Assembly (NCBI GenBank): GCA_934643455.1
Contig: CAKUBV010000004.1
Location: 62,001 to 126,000 of the forward strand
DNA: 64,000 bases
Direction of reading: 5' to 3'
Source: Candidatus Proelusimicrobium excrementi
Lineage (GTDB): Bacteria; Elusimicrobiota; Elusimicrobia; Elusimicrobiales; Elusimicrobiaceae
Shown here: in pieces, positions 36,854-45,300 of the stretch
Layout of the letters: every line of letters starts with the position of its first letter
Position numbering within the stretch: position 1 is the first letter of the stretch
Notes under the pieces: generated by a model
Seen by the model: only the letters and a program-made list of their open reading frames with translations
Told to the model about the DNA's origin: nothing
Database searches by the model: none
Position numbers and translations under genes: made by a program

Positions 36854-37411
36854 TTAAGAGCGTTTAACTGTTGTTTTTTTTGCGGCTTTTATTTTTTCTA
36901 AAAACAGTTGCTGGGCTTTTATTTGTTTTAACATGGGCGCGGATTTTATATGGCACAAAGCTATTGCGGCCGCGTCGGCCACGTCGTCGGGGGAGAGAAC
37001 CTTGGCCAGCTTTAAAGTAAGCTGGACCATTCTCTGCATTTGTTTTTTGTCCGCGCTTCCGCTTCCGCTTATGGTAAGCTTTACGCGTTTTGGGGGATAA
37101 GCCGTTATATTAAGCCCGGCCTGATGCAAAGCCAGCATGATTACGCCGCGTGTTTGTATGGTGTGGGACATCGTCAAAGCGCGCTTTAGAAAGAACATTT
37201 CCTCCATGGCGGCTTCATCCGGGGCGAAAAGTTCCGTAACTTTTTTTATTTCTTCGTAAATTTCGCAAAGCCTTTGCGGCAAAGGCGTACCGGCCGCGGT
37301 GTGTATAAGCCCGCAGGAAACTAAAACGGGACCGGCCGCTCCGTTGTTTTCCACAACGGCCCAGCCGGTCCTGTCCAAACCGGGGTCTATGCCCAAAGTT
37401 CTATTTTTCAA
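36854..37411 (-). CDS. ruvC: Crossover junction endonuclease RuvC
   Basis: 185 residues, TTG start. It resolves Holliday junctions. Acidic residues expected for catalysis: Asp in GIDPGLDRTGW, Glu in DEAAMEEMFF, and Asp pair in SPDDVADAAAIALCH. The chosen TTG lies 11 bp inside the yebC 3' end and gives the exact family N-terminus (MKNRTLGIDPG). A basic C-terminal tail (KIKAAKKTTVKRS) is present. Confidence 0.95.
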   Translation of the reverse strand: MKNRTLGIDPGLDRTGWAVVENNGAAGPVLVSCGLIHTAAGTPLPQRLCEIYEEIKKVTELFAPDEAAMEEMFFLKRALTMSHTIQTRGVIMLALHQAGLNITAYPPKRVKLTISGSGSADKKQMQRMVQLTLKLAKVLSPDDVADAAAIALCHIKSAPMLKQIKAQQLFLEKIKAAKKTTVKRS

Positions 37412-38153
37412 GCTGGGCTAAGATATCGTCGGCGATATTATAGTTGGAATAGACGTTCTTGGTATCGTCGTGATCATCCAAAGCTTCAATCATGCGTTCC
37501 AGTTTTGAAGCCGTCTCCAAATCCGTAACGGCAACTTCGTTGGAGGGAATCATCGTAATTTCCGCCGAAACAGGCTTAAGACCTTTTGCTTCAAGCGCGG
37601 TTTTTACGGCGTCCAAATCTTCCATGGCGGTAATGATTTCAAAACCGTCTTCTTCCGTTTTGATGTCTTCCGCGCCGGCTTCAAGTGCGATATTCATCAG
37701 TTCTTCTTCCGTGGAAGCGTCTTTATCTATAAGAATAAGGCCTTTTTTGGCGAACATATAAGATACGCAGCCCGTGGTGCCGATGCTGCCGCCCCTGTCG
37801 GAAAATATTTTTCTGATTTCGGAAAAAGTCCTGTTCTTGTTGTCAGTGGTGCATTCCACTATTACGGCGGCGGAACCCGGGCCGTAACCTTCATAGGTGA
37901 TTTCTTCGTAAACGGTGCCGGGCAGCTGGCCGGTGCCTTTCATTATCGCCCTTTTTACGTTTTCCGCGGGCATGTTGGCGGCTTTGGCGTCGTCAACGGC
38001 CTTTCTCAAACGGGCATTGCTTGATAAGTCCGCCCCGCCGATTTTGGCGGCGATTGTAATTTCGCGTATGAGCTTGGTGAAAACTTTACCTTTTTTTGCG
38101 TCCACCAACGCCTTTTTGTGTTTAATACCTGCCCAGTGTGAATGTCCACCCAT
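37401..38153 (-). CDS. yebC: YebC/PmpR family protein
   Basis: 250 residues. N-terminus MGGHSHWAGIKHKKALVDAK and the following KVFTKLIREI are diagnostic. Also KGTGQLPGTVYEEITYEGYG and DDTKNVYSNYNI. Family members act as transcription regulators, and some ease ribosome stalling at proline-rich stretches. It leads the yebC-ruvC-ruvA-ruvB operon, a classical bacterial grouping. Ribosome site GAGGAG lies about 8 nt before the ATG. Confidence 0.96.
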   Translation of the reverse strand: MGGHSHWAGIKHKKALVDAKKGKVFTKLIREITIAAKIGGADLSSNARLRKAVDDAKAANMPAENVKRAIMKGTGQLPGTVYEEITYEGYGPGSAAVIVECTTDNKNRTFSEIRKIFSDRGGSIGTTGCVSYMFAKKGLILIDKDASTEEELMNIALEAGAEDIKTEEDGFEIITAMEDLDAVKTALEAKGLKPVSAEITMIPSNEVAVTDLETASKLERMIEALDDHDDTKNVYSNYNIADDILAQLEK

Positions 38154-38189
38154 AAAAAATACTCCTCTTGCTGAAAAGTTTATACACTA

Positions 38190-38198
38190 ATTCTAGCA
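38190..38198 (-). promoter_or_regulatory. Extended -10 promoter of the yebC-ruv-queA-tgt operon
   Basis: TGC TAGAAT on the minus strand, identical to the element before the TPR gene, about 36 nt before the yebC ATG. Confidence 0.6.
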
Positions 38199-38243
38199 AA
38201 TTTAAGCGGGCAAAATAAATGAAGATAAATTTGCCGCGCTAAA

Positions 38244-38252
38244 TGCTAAAAT
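38244..38252 (+). promoter_or_regulatory. Extended -10 promoter of tRNA-Arg
   Basis: TGC TAAAAT ends 8 bp before the first tRNA base. It is the same extended -10 pattern as at thrC, yebC and the TPR gene. Confidence 0.5.
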
Positions 38253-38260
38253 ATCATTGC

Positions 38261-38333
38261 GCCCCGTTAGCTCAACTGGATAGAGTACCGGTCTTCGGAA
38301 CCGATGGTGTGGGTTCAAATCCCTCACGGGGCA
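38261..38333 (+). tRNA. tRNA-Arg (anticodon UCG)
   Basis: A 73-nt cloverleaf. The acceptor arms GCCCCGT and ACGGGGC pair fully, the D-arm is GCTC...GAGT, and the T-loop is TTCAAAT. The anticodon loop CTTCGGA gives UCG at 34-36, reading CGA and, by wobble, other CGN codons. The 3' CCA is not encoded (discriminator A followed by CGG). Two mismatches are visible: position 27-43 (C-A) and 50-64 (T-T). A CCA-adding enzyme gene lies about 660 bp downstream. Confidence 0.9.
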
Positions 38334-38361
38334 CGGATTTTTATTTTTAACGGGAAACTCT

Positions 38362-38997
38362 ATGAAATCAATTAAAGGCGAGGGCGGCGCAACTTGCCCA
38401 AACGGCTGTGAATCTTTCGAGGCCGAATATTGGACGCTTGTCCGCGGCGATAAAGACGCCGAATTAAAAGAAGCTCTGCTGGGCGGGGAACTGAATTTAA
38501 TTTCCTGCCCGTCCTGCGGGGAATTTTTCTATCACGACAGAGATATAGTTTATTTCGATCCCACAAAAGAACTTTTGGCTTTTGTTTCGCCGAAAGCGGA
38601 TAAAAAGAATTTTGACGAAATCAAAAAGAAAATGCAGAAAGATTTTGACTTCCTGCGCAAGAACCTTGCGGAAATGAACATAACCTATTCCCCGTTTTAT
38701 TTGGCCGGCATGGAAGAACTTAAATCCCTTTTGGAATATGACGATTACTCCTCTTGCCAGAGCGAAGTCATCGCCGCGTCCGCCGCGCAGCAAGGTTTTA
38801 AAATAGTTCCGCTTTCTCCGTCCGAGGCCAGAGTTAAAGGATATCCTTTGTATCTGCCGGTTGCGGGGGATAAATATGACTCCGCTTCGGTAGTAAAAGC
38901 GGCCGAAGCTCTTTTGGCGGCCAATTCCGCCCTTACTTTGCTTTCCGCTTTGATAAAGGATTTGAAATCCGGCAAAGAACCGCCCGCCCGTTTATGA
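38362..38997 (+). CDS. CpXC domain protein
   Basis: 211 residues. N-terminal pair of cysteine motifs, TCPNGCESFEAEYW and ISCPSCGEFFYHD, with a beta-rich core (FFYHDRDIVYFDPTKELLAF), as in the CpXC family. The first motif reads CPNGC instead of CPxC, so the metal or redox site may be altered. The C-terminal half is helical and of unknown role. No signal peptide. Its stop overlaps the cca start in ATGA. Function is unknown. Confidence 0.8.
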   Translation: MKSIKGEGGATCPNGCESFEAEYWTLVRGDKDAELKEALLGGELNLISCPSCGEFFYHDRDIVYFDPTKELLAFVSPKADKKNFDEIKKKMQKDFDFLRKNLAEMNITYSPFYLAGMEELKSLLEYDDYSSCQSEVIAASAAQQGFKIVPLSPSEARVKGYPLYLPVAGDKYDSASVVKAAEALLAANSALTLLSALIKDLKSGKEPPARL

Positions 38998-40100
38998 AAC
39001 AAAGCCATAAGCGCATCTTAAAAGAAATCGGCCTTAAAGCCGCGGGGGGCGGCCTAAAAGCTTGGGCCGTAGGCGGCTGCGCCAGGGATTTGCTTATCGG
39101 GAAACATACGGAAGATATTGATATTTGCGTGGAGGGGGAAACTTCCCCGTTGATAGAATTTTGCGCCGAAAAATACGGAGCGGAAGTTCTGCGTTTTAAT
39201 GATTTCGGTACGGCGCGCGTCAATTTGGCTTGCGGGCTTAAACTTGATTTCGTGCGCTGCCGTGCGGAAGTTTACGCCGAGCCCGGCGCTTTGCCCAAAG
39301 TGCGCCCCGCCGGCCTTAAGGAAGATTTGTTCCGCCGGGATTTTACCGCCAACGCTTTGGCTTTAAGCCTCATGCCCGGGGAGTTTTTTAAGGAATATGA
39401 TTTTTTTAACTCCAAAGAGGCCGTTCTCGGGGGCTATGTAAAAGTTCTTCATGATAAAAGCTTTTTAGATGATCCTACGCGCCTTTTTCGCGCCGTAAGG
39501 TTCGCCGCGCGCTTTGGCTGGGAAATAGAACCCTTTACGGACGGCCTTATGCGGGAAGCCGTCAAAAAAGGATACGTAAATTTTCTTTCCCGCCAGCGTA
39601 TTGTGCATGAATTTATAAAAATCCTCGGCGAAAGCCGCCCTTACCAAGCCTTAAAATACGCCACGGAATATAAACTTGCGGATTGTATTTTTAAAGGCCT
39701 TAAGTTTAACGCAAAAATCAACAAACTGAAAACTGTTGAAGAAAGACTTGCCTATTTGGCCCTTTTGCAAGGATCGTGCGGGGCGGAGTTTGCGGAAAGC
39801 CTTCTGCTGCCAAAAAAAATTACGGCTTTGTCTTTGGAAGTTCTAAAATGGCGCAAAAGCAAGGCCGCGCCGTTTAAGGCTTTAAGCAAAGAAGCTTTGC
39901 GCGTAATCAAACTTTATAAACCCGGCATTGAAAGTTTTAGGTTGAAACCGCTTTTTCTTTGTGCGGAAGATTTAAGCGTACTGGGATACTATGGGCCCGC
40001 TTTGGGGGCCGAACTGAAAGCTTTGGCCAAGGCTCAGTACTCCGGCAAAGTAAGAAGCCGGCGCGGGGCTTTTTCCTATATAAAAAAGGCGGGCTTTTAG
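38994..40100 (+). CDS. cca: CCA tRNA nucleotidyltransferase family enzyme
   Basis: 368 residues. It adds CCA, CC or A to tRNA 3' ends. Nucleotidyl transfer site: AVGGCARDLLIGKHTEDIDI (GG and DxD), then RRDFTANALALSL and DDPTRLFRAVRFAARFGWEI (the ERxxxE/RNA-binding neck follows). The tRNA upstream lacks an encoded CCA, so this activity is needed. Whether it performs the full reaction or only one part cannot be told from sequence alone. A terminator overlaps its stop codon. Confidence 0.88.
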   Translation: MKQSHKRILKEIGLKAAGGGLKAWAVGGCARDLLIGKHTEDIDICVEGETSPLIEFCAEKYGAEVLRFNDFGTARVNLACGLKLDFVRCRAEVYAEPGALPKVRPAGLKEDLFRRDFTANALALSLMPGEFFKEYDFFNSKEAVLGGYVKVLHDKSFLDDPTRLFRAVRFAARFGWEIEPFTDGLMREAVKKGYVNFLSRQRIVHEFIKILGESRPYQALKYATEYKLADCIFKGLKFNAKINKLKTVEERLAYLALLQGSCGAEFAESLLLPKKITALSLEVLKWRKSKAAPFKALSKEALRVIKLYKPGIESFRLKPLFLCAEDLSVLGYYGPALGAELKALAKAQYSGKVRSRRGAFSYIKKAGF

Positions 40101-40112
40101 GCCTGCCTTTTA
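40083..40112 (+). terminator. Terminator overlapping the cca stop codon
   Basis: AAAGGCGGGC / GCCTGCCTTT with the TAG stop (40098-40100) in its loop, followed by TTTAAA. Confidence 0.7.
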
Positions 40113-40452
40113 AATTGGCAGCGGCTTTCGTCCGCCCCTACGGCTGGCTCCCGCCGCCGTTTTACGGTTGTATACGCTTTTTATTTTCCGCTTTTATTTA
40201 AAATATACAACCGTTACCCCCCACATGTTATTACCCCCTTTTCGGCTTTGTGCCGACCGCTTTTCAGGCAAACGCTACACGTTTAGACTAGCCCCTCAAT
40301 GATATTTTGTCAAGGCCTATGTCAAGGCCCAGATTTTTAAAGAAAGGAGTTCATTTTCGGCTTATGTGCGGCGTATAAAATTCATTAATAGGAAACGGGT
40401 GCGCGCGCGAATAAAGATGATATTGCCTTTAAAATTAGTAAAATGATTTTAT
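40113..40452 (+). other. 340-bp non-coding gap before the site-2 protease gene
   Basis: No credible gene. It holds an 11-bp inverted repeat, ACGGTTGTATA (40164) and TATACAACCGT (40204) around a 29-nt AT-rich loop; a small hairpin TCGGC-TTTGT-GCCGA near 40245; and a 12-bp-spaced direct repeat of TGTCAAGGCC (40308 and 40320). A TAAAAT at 40439-40444 lies 8 nt before the next ATG and may be its -10. I could not match the segment to a known RNA. Confidence 0.5.
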
Positions 40453-41088
40453 ATGGACTTTATTTTGTTTTTACCTATATTGATATTTTCGGTAATAGCG
40501 CATGAGTTCGCCCACGGCTATGCGGCGTTTCGCTGCGGGGACGATACCGCCTATTTGCTGGGGCGGCTTAATTTCAACCCTTTAAAACACATTGATTTGA
40601 TAGGCACCGTCATAGTGCCGCTTGTGCTTTTTATGCTTAACGCGCCTTTGTTCGGCTGGGCCAAACCCGTGCCGGTAAATTATTACCGTCTGCGCGGCGG
40701 AAGGAAGGATATGGCTTATGTTTCCTTCGCGGGCCCGCTGACAAATATTTTACTCATGCTGGCCGCCGCTTTGATTTTTAAATTTACTCTTACTTTTGCG
40801 CCGGGCTCTTTAATCGCGTTGAAACTGCTTTTCTATACGATTATGATAAACCTGGTTTTGGCGGTTGTCAATTTGGTGCCCGTGCCGCCTTTGGACGGCA
40901 GTAAAATTTTGGCGTATTTTCTGCCGCAGCAGGCCGCGGCCAAATATTTAAGCCTGGAACGCTACGGCTTTTTGATACTTATGGTTTTAGTGGTTACGGG
41001 CGTATTCGGCAGGATTATAACCCCTGCTTTTAATTTTATTTTTAGTTTGATAATTAATTTTATCGGAGTACCTTATGGAGCATATTAA
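40453..41088 (+). CDS. Site-2 protease family (M50) membrane metalloprotease
   Basis: 211 residues. Zinc motif VIAHEFAHGYAAF (HExxH) in the first membrane helix, and NLVPVPPLDGSKIL with the third zinc ligand Asp. Five to six hydrophobic segments. No PDZ domain, so it belongs to the short, PDZ-less group common in thermophiles and anaerobes; substrate unknown. No Shine-Dalgarno lies before the ATG. The 3' end overlaps trpS by 14 bp. Confidence 0.9.
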   Translation: MDFILFLPILIFSVIAHEFAHGYAAFRCGDDTAYLLGRLNFNPLKHIDLIGTVIVPLVLFMLNAPLFGWAKPVPVNYYRLRGGRKDMAYVSFAGPLTNILLMLAAALIFKFTLTFAPGSLIALKLLFYTIMINLVLAVVNLVPVPPLDGSKILAYFLPQQAAAKYLSLERYGFLILMVLVVTGVFGRIITPAFNFIFSLIINFIGVPYGAY

Positions 41089-42136
41089 AAACGACATAGT
41101 AGTATCCGGCATGAGGCCGACCGGCAGATTGCATCTTGGCAATTACTTCGGTGCTTTAAGAAATTTCGTGGAGCTGCAAAACAAATATAAATGTTATTTT
41201 TTTGTGGCCGATTTGCATGCTTTGACTACGGCGGCGGAAAATACTGAAAATTTGGCTTCCAACAGCAAGCAAATGGTGATAGACTGGCTGGCCGCCGGGC
41301 TTGATCCGGAAAAATGCTCTATTTTCGTGCAGTCGCACGTACCCGAAATAAGCGAACTTACCACGCTTTTGGGAATGATAACTCCGCTTGGCTGGCTTTT
41401 AAGAAACCCGACTTACAAGGAACAGCTTAACGAGCTTTTCCGCAAAAAATACGCCGGGCAGGAAGATAAAATCGCCGCGGAGAAAATGGCCATGCTGACG
41501 GAAGCGGAACTTTCGGAGATGTCCTCTTTCGGCTTTTTGGGATACCCCGTGCTTATGGCGACGGATATTCTTATACACAAAGCCGCTTATGTGCCGGTTG
41601 GGCAGGATCAGACCGCGCATATGGAAATCGCCCGCGATATCGCCCGCAGATTTAACGATATTTACGATACTGACGCTCTTATAGAGCCAAAGCCGCTTTT
41701 TACTTCGGTGCCTAAAGTGCCGGGTTTGGACGGCAGGAAAATGTCCAAATCATACGGCAACACCATTGAACTCGGCGAAGAGCCGCAAGCCGTACGCAAA
41801 AAAGTAATGTCAATGTTTACGGACCCGAACAAACAAAAAGCAAACGACCCGGCAAACCCGGACGGCTGCACGGTTTTCGCTTTCCATAAGATTTACAATC
41901 CTGATTTTGAAAAGCGCGCCGAAGAATGCCGCGCCGGCGCATTGGGCTGCGTCGCCTGCAAAAAACATTTGTTTGAACTTATGGAAAAGGAAATAACGGA
42001 GTTCAACCAAAGAAGAAATTTCTACGCCAAAGACGAAGCCTTGCTGGAAAAAATCCTTAAACGCGGGGCGGAAGCGGCGCGCGAAAGCGCTTCAAAAACT
42101 TTGGCGGAAGTCAAAAAAGTGATGAAAGTGTTATGA
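41075..42136 (+). CDS. trpS: Tryptophanyl-tRNA synthetase
   Basis: 353 residues. HIGH-type motif GMRPTGRLHLGNYFGALRN and KMSKS motif DGRKMSKSYGNTIELGE. The C-terminal region includes TVFAFHKIYN and GALGCVACKKHLFELM. Length is slightly long for bacterial TrpRS because of inserts around residues 120-140. It starts within the site-2 protease end (14-bp overlap) and overlaps scpA by 4 bp. Confidence 0.96.
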   Translation: MEHIKNDIVVSGMRPTGRLHLGNYFGALRNFVELQNKYKCYFFVADLHALTTAAENTENLASNSKQMVIDWLAAGLDPEKCSIFVQSHVPEISELTTLLGMITPLGWLLRNPTYKEQLNELFRKKYAGQEDKIAAEKMAMLTEAELSEMSSFGFLGYPVLMATDILIHKAAYVPVGQDQTAHMEIARDIARRFNDIYDTDALIEPKPLFTSVPKVPGLDGRKMSKSYGNTIELGEEPQAVRKKVMSMFTDPNKQKANDPANPDGCTVFAFHKIYNPDFEKRAEECRAGALGCVACKKHLFELMEKEITEFNQRRNFYAKDEALLEKILKRGAEAARESASKTLAEVKKVMKVL

Positions 42137-42912
42137 TAAATGACGGCATCAGGGTGCGTTTGGATGTTTTTGAAGGCCCGATGGATCTTCTGTTACATCT
42201 GATAAAAAAAGACAATCTGGATATTTACGATATAAACATATCGGAAATTACCGCCCAGTATCTTGAGTACCTTGACGTCATGAAGCAGCTTAATTTGGAA
42301 CTTGCCGGCGAATTTTTGGTAATGGCCAGCACGCTTATGCAGATAAAAGCGCGCCAGCTTTTGCCTTCTCAGGCGGCGACCTCGGAAGAAGACGGGCCCG
42401 ACCCGGCGAAAGAGCTTATAGAAAAGATAGTGGAATACCAAAAATTTAAGCAGGCTTCTTTGTATTTGCAGGAAAATTTTGAGAAGTACAAAAACAATTT
42501 TTACAAAAGCGCGCCCGTGTTTGACAACGGCGAACGCGTCTTAAACGTACAGCTTTTTGACTTGCTTGCCGCCGTACGCCGCGCTTTTGAAAATCTTGAA
42601 AGCCGCGAGCACGCCGACTTGCTGAAAGTGGAAGAATTCCCTATAGACAAGAAGATGGACAAAGTGCTTTGGCTTTTAAAAAGGCGGCCGTGGGTATTGG
42701 CGGACGAGGTCTTCGCCGGAGAAACAAAAAAACGCGGCGTAATAACCTGTTTTATGGCCGTCTTGGAGCTTTTAAAAATAGGCAAAATTTTGGCGCGCCA
42801 AGACGGGGAAGGCTCCGAAATACGGCTCTATCTGAACCCTGAAATGGAAGATCAGGATTATCATAAGCTTCTTGAACGGGAAAACAATAATCCCGAAGAA
42901 GCGCGGCGGTGA
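42133..42912 (+). CDS. scpA: Segregation and condensation protein A
   Basis: 259 residues; kleisin subunit bridging SMC heads. The N-terminus VRLDVFEGPMDLLLHLIKKD is the family signature, followed by LEYLDVMKQLNLELAGEFL and KARQLLPSQ. The C-terminal winged helix includes ITCFMAVLELLKIGKI. It overlaps trpS by 4 bp and is directly followed by scpB. smc itself is not in the window. Confidence 0.95.
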   Translation: MINDGIRVRLDVFEGPMDLLLHLIKKDNLDIYDINISEITAQYLEYLDVMKQLNLELAGEFLVMASTLMQIKARQLLPSQAATSEEDGPDPAKELIEKIVEYQKFKQASLYLQENFEKYKNNFYKSAPVFDNGERVLNVQLFDLLAAVRRAFENLESREHADLLKVEEFPIDKKMDKVLWLLKRRPWVLADEVFAGETKKRGVITCFMAVLELLKIGKILARQDGEGSEIRLYLNPEMEDQDYHKLLERENNNPEEARR

Positions 42913-42917
42913 TTATT

Positions 42918-43808
42918 ATGGAAGAAACTAAAAACGTGCAGGCCCAAAACGCAGCCGAGGGAATTTTAACTAAGGAAGACTATAAAAGAATAGTTGAAAA
43001 TCTGCTTTTTATAACGGACAGGCCTTTAAGCATAGCCAAACTTTCACAGGTGGCGCAGATAAACAATATTCAGCTTGCCAAGGATATAGTCAACTCTTTG
43101 GCGCAGGAGTACGCGCAGACCGCGCGCGCCATACAGATTATAGAACTTGGCGGCGGGTTTCAAATGTCCACCAAGCCGGAATACGGGCGTTGGGTTCGGG
43201 CTTTGTTTAATGAGAAAACCTCCGACAAACTTTCTTCCGCCGCTTTGGAAACTTTGGCGATTATAGCTTATAAACAGCCGGTTACCAGGGCGGAAATAGA
43301 AGCCATAAGGGGCGTTGACGCCGTCGGCCCTTTGGAAAAAATTATGGAACGCGGGCTTGTCCGCATAGTCGGGCGCAAAGACGCCCCCGGCAAACCCATG
43401 GTCTACGGAACCACTGACGAATTTTTAAGGCTTTTCGGCCTTAACCACATTTCTCAGCTGCCGGAACTGAAAAGTTTTGAGAACAAAGGCCCTAAGGAAA
43501 TACAAAGCGATTTGCCTTTCGGTCCCAGCCTGCCGGAGATTAAACAAGCCATTTTGCCGCTTGAAGATGACGTGGATGTGTTTACCAGAAATACTCCGGA
43601 AGACGTAACGGCGGGTCCTTTGCAGGCGGAACCCTCCGCCGCGCAGGAGGATGAGGCCGTATCCGGGGCAGCCGTGCCGCCTAAAACCGCGGAGAATGCG
43701 CCGGTAAAAATGCCCGAGGCCGATGACATTATCCCTGCGGAAGGTTTTAAGCAGGAAAACGGCCTTGAAGAAGATATGCTTAAAGAAGGTTTTGACGATT
43801 TAAAATAA
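42918..43808 (+). CDS. scpB: Segregation and condensation protein B
   Basis: About 296 residues. Two winged helices: IVENLLFITDRPLSIAKLSQV and LSSAALETLAIIAYKQPVTRAEI EAIRG (core LAIIAYKQPVTRAEIE), then GPLEKIMERGLVRIVGRKD and GRPxxYGTT-type region PMVYGTTDEFLRLFGL. A 100-residue acidic, Pro-rich tail of low complexity follows and is longer than usual. A GTG at 42909 in frame is an alternative start overlapping scpA; the ATG at 42918 is chosen. Confidence 0.92.
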   Translation: MEETKNVQAQNAAEGILTKEDYKRIVENLLFITDRPLSIAKLSQVAQINNIQLAKDIVNSLAQEYAQTARAIQIIELGGGFQMSTKPEYGRWVRALFNEKTSDKLSSAALETLAIIAYKQPVTRAEIEAIRGVDAVGPLEKIMERGLVRIVGRKDAPGKPMVYGTTDEFLRLFGLNHISQLPELKSFENKGPKEIQSDLPFGPSLPEIKQAILPLEDDVDVFTRNTPEDVTAGPLQAEPSAAQEDEAVSGAAVPPKTAENAPVKMPEADDIIPAEGFKQENGLEEDMLKEGFDDLK

Positions 43809-43845
43809 CAGCCGGAATATCGGAAGTGTTTAAAGGAGAGATTTT

Positions 43846-45300
43846 ATGAATATAGTTTTAGCGGCCAGTGAAGCTTTCCCGTTTTGCAAAACGGGCGGTC
43901 TGGCGGATGTCGTAGGCGCTCTTACGCAGGATTTTTCCAGAACGAGAGGAACGAAAGTTCTCCTGTTCCTGCCGAGATATAGGAACATCAACAACGCTTC
44001 TTCTTTAAGAACCGTACCGGGTGTGTTTTATATTCCCGTAGGTTCGCGTTTGGAGCCGGCCCAAATTTCTTATCTTAAATGGGGCAACGCTTTGGTGTTT
44101 TTTGTGGAGTCAAACAAGTATTTCGACAGGCCCGAACTTTACTTTACCAAAACGGGCGATTACGCCGATAACGACGAACGTTTTATGTTCTTTTCCCGCG
44201 CGGTTTTGGAAGCCTGCAAATTTATAGGCTTCAGGCCAGATATAATCCACGCTCACGATTGGCAGACGGGGCTTTTGCCGGCTTATCTTAAGACTGTTTA
44301 CAAAACGGACGCTTTTTTTACCCGTACACGCTGTATGTTTACCATACACAATATAGCTTATCAGGGATATTTCCCCAGGGAAAGTTTTGTAAAAGCCGGT
44401 TTTTTCGAGCCTGATTTCACCCCCGGCAAATTTGAATATTGGGGCGGCATAAGCTATCTTAAAACGGGTATTGTTTTCGCCGATAAAGTGAATACCGTCA
44501 GCCCCACCTACGCACAGGAACTTTTAAAGGGGCAAAACAGCTTCGGCCTTGAGGGCGTTTTAAGGAATAAAGGAGCGGACTTTTTGGGGATTATCAACGG
44601 TATCGACGGCGAAGTGTGGGATCCGCAAAGCGACACTATGATACCTATGGGCTATGACGACGAATCTTTAAAAGGCAAGGCTGTGTGCAAAGAGGCTTTG
44701 CAGCGCGAGTGCGGTTTAGCGGAAAACCCTTCAATTCCTTTGTGTGCAATGGTAAGCCGTTTGGCCTATCAAAAAGGCGTGGACTTGCTGCCCGATGTTA
44801 TCCGTGCAATGGAAGGCAAAATGCAATTTGTAATTGAAGGAAAAGGCGACCCGCACGCTGAATATATTTTCGGCGAGCTTGCCGCGCGCTATCCTTCTTC
44901 TTTCGCTTTCAGGTGTGTTGTGGACGAAACTTTGGCGCATAAAATTTACGCCGGCGGGGATATGTTCCTTATGCCTTCGCGCTTTGAACCCTGTGGTTTA
45001 AGCCAGATGATAGCCATGCGCTACGGTTCTTTGCCGGTGGTTTCAAAAGTAGGCGGTCTTGCCGACACGGTAAAAGGATATGAAGGCGATATGTCGGCCG
45101 AACTTAAAACCGGATTCTTTATAAATAACTTGGACGTAAACGGGCTTATCGGGGCTTTAAACACGGCGCTTAGCGTTTACAATAAGAAGAAAGTTTGGAA
45201 AGCCATGCTCTCCAACGCCATGGCGGAAGATTTCTCTTGGGAGAATTCTTCAAGGCAGTATATCAAATGTTTTAATGAAATATTGGGGAGGAGAATTTAG
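43846..45300 (+). CDS. glgA: Glycogen synthase (ADP-glucose type, GT5)
   Basis: 484 residues. N-terminal FCKTGGLADVVGALTQD (ADP-glucose binding) and IIHAHDWQTGLLPAYLK; the C-terminal Rossmann domain has MVSRLAYQKGVDLLPDV, FLMPSRFEPCGLSQMIAMRYG and VGGLADTV. It elongates alpha-1,4-glucan. AAAGGAGAG precedes the ATG. The GH57 branching-type enzyme at 5936 could provide branches. The next gene starts one base after its stop. Confidence 0.95.
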   Translation: MNIVLAASEAFPFCKTGGLADVVGALTQDFSRTRGTKVLLFLPRYRNINNASSLRTVPGVFYIPVGSRLEPAQISYLKWGNALVFFVESNKYFDRPELYFTKTGDYADNDERFMFFSRAVLEACKFIGFRPDIIHAHDWQTGLLPAYLKTVYKTDAFFTRTRCMFTIHNIAYQGYFPRESFVKAGFFEPDFTPGKFEYWGGISYLKTGIVFADKVNTVSPTYAQELLKGQNSFGLEGVLRNKGADFLGIINGIDGEVWDPQSDTMIPMGYDDESLKGKAVCKEALQRECGLAENPSIPLCAMVSRLAYQKGVDLLPDVIRAMEGKMQFVIEGKGDPHAEYIFGELAARYPSSFAFRCVVDETLAHKIYAGGDMFLMPSRFEPCGLSQMIAMRYGSLPVVSKVGGLADTVKGYEGDMSAELKTGFFINNLDVNGLIGALNTALSVYNKKKVWKAMLSNAMAEDFSWENSSRQYIKCFNEILGRRI

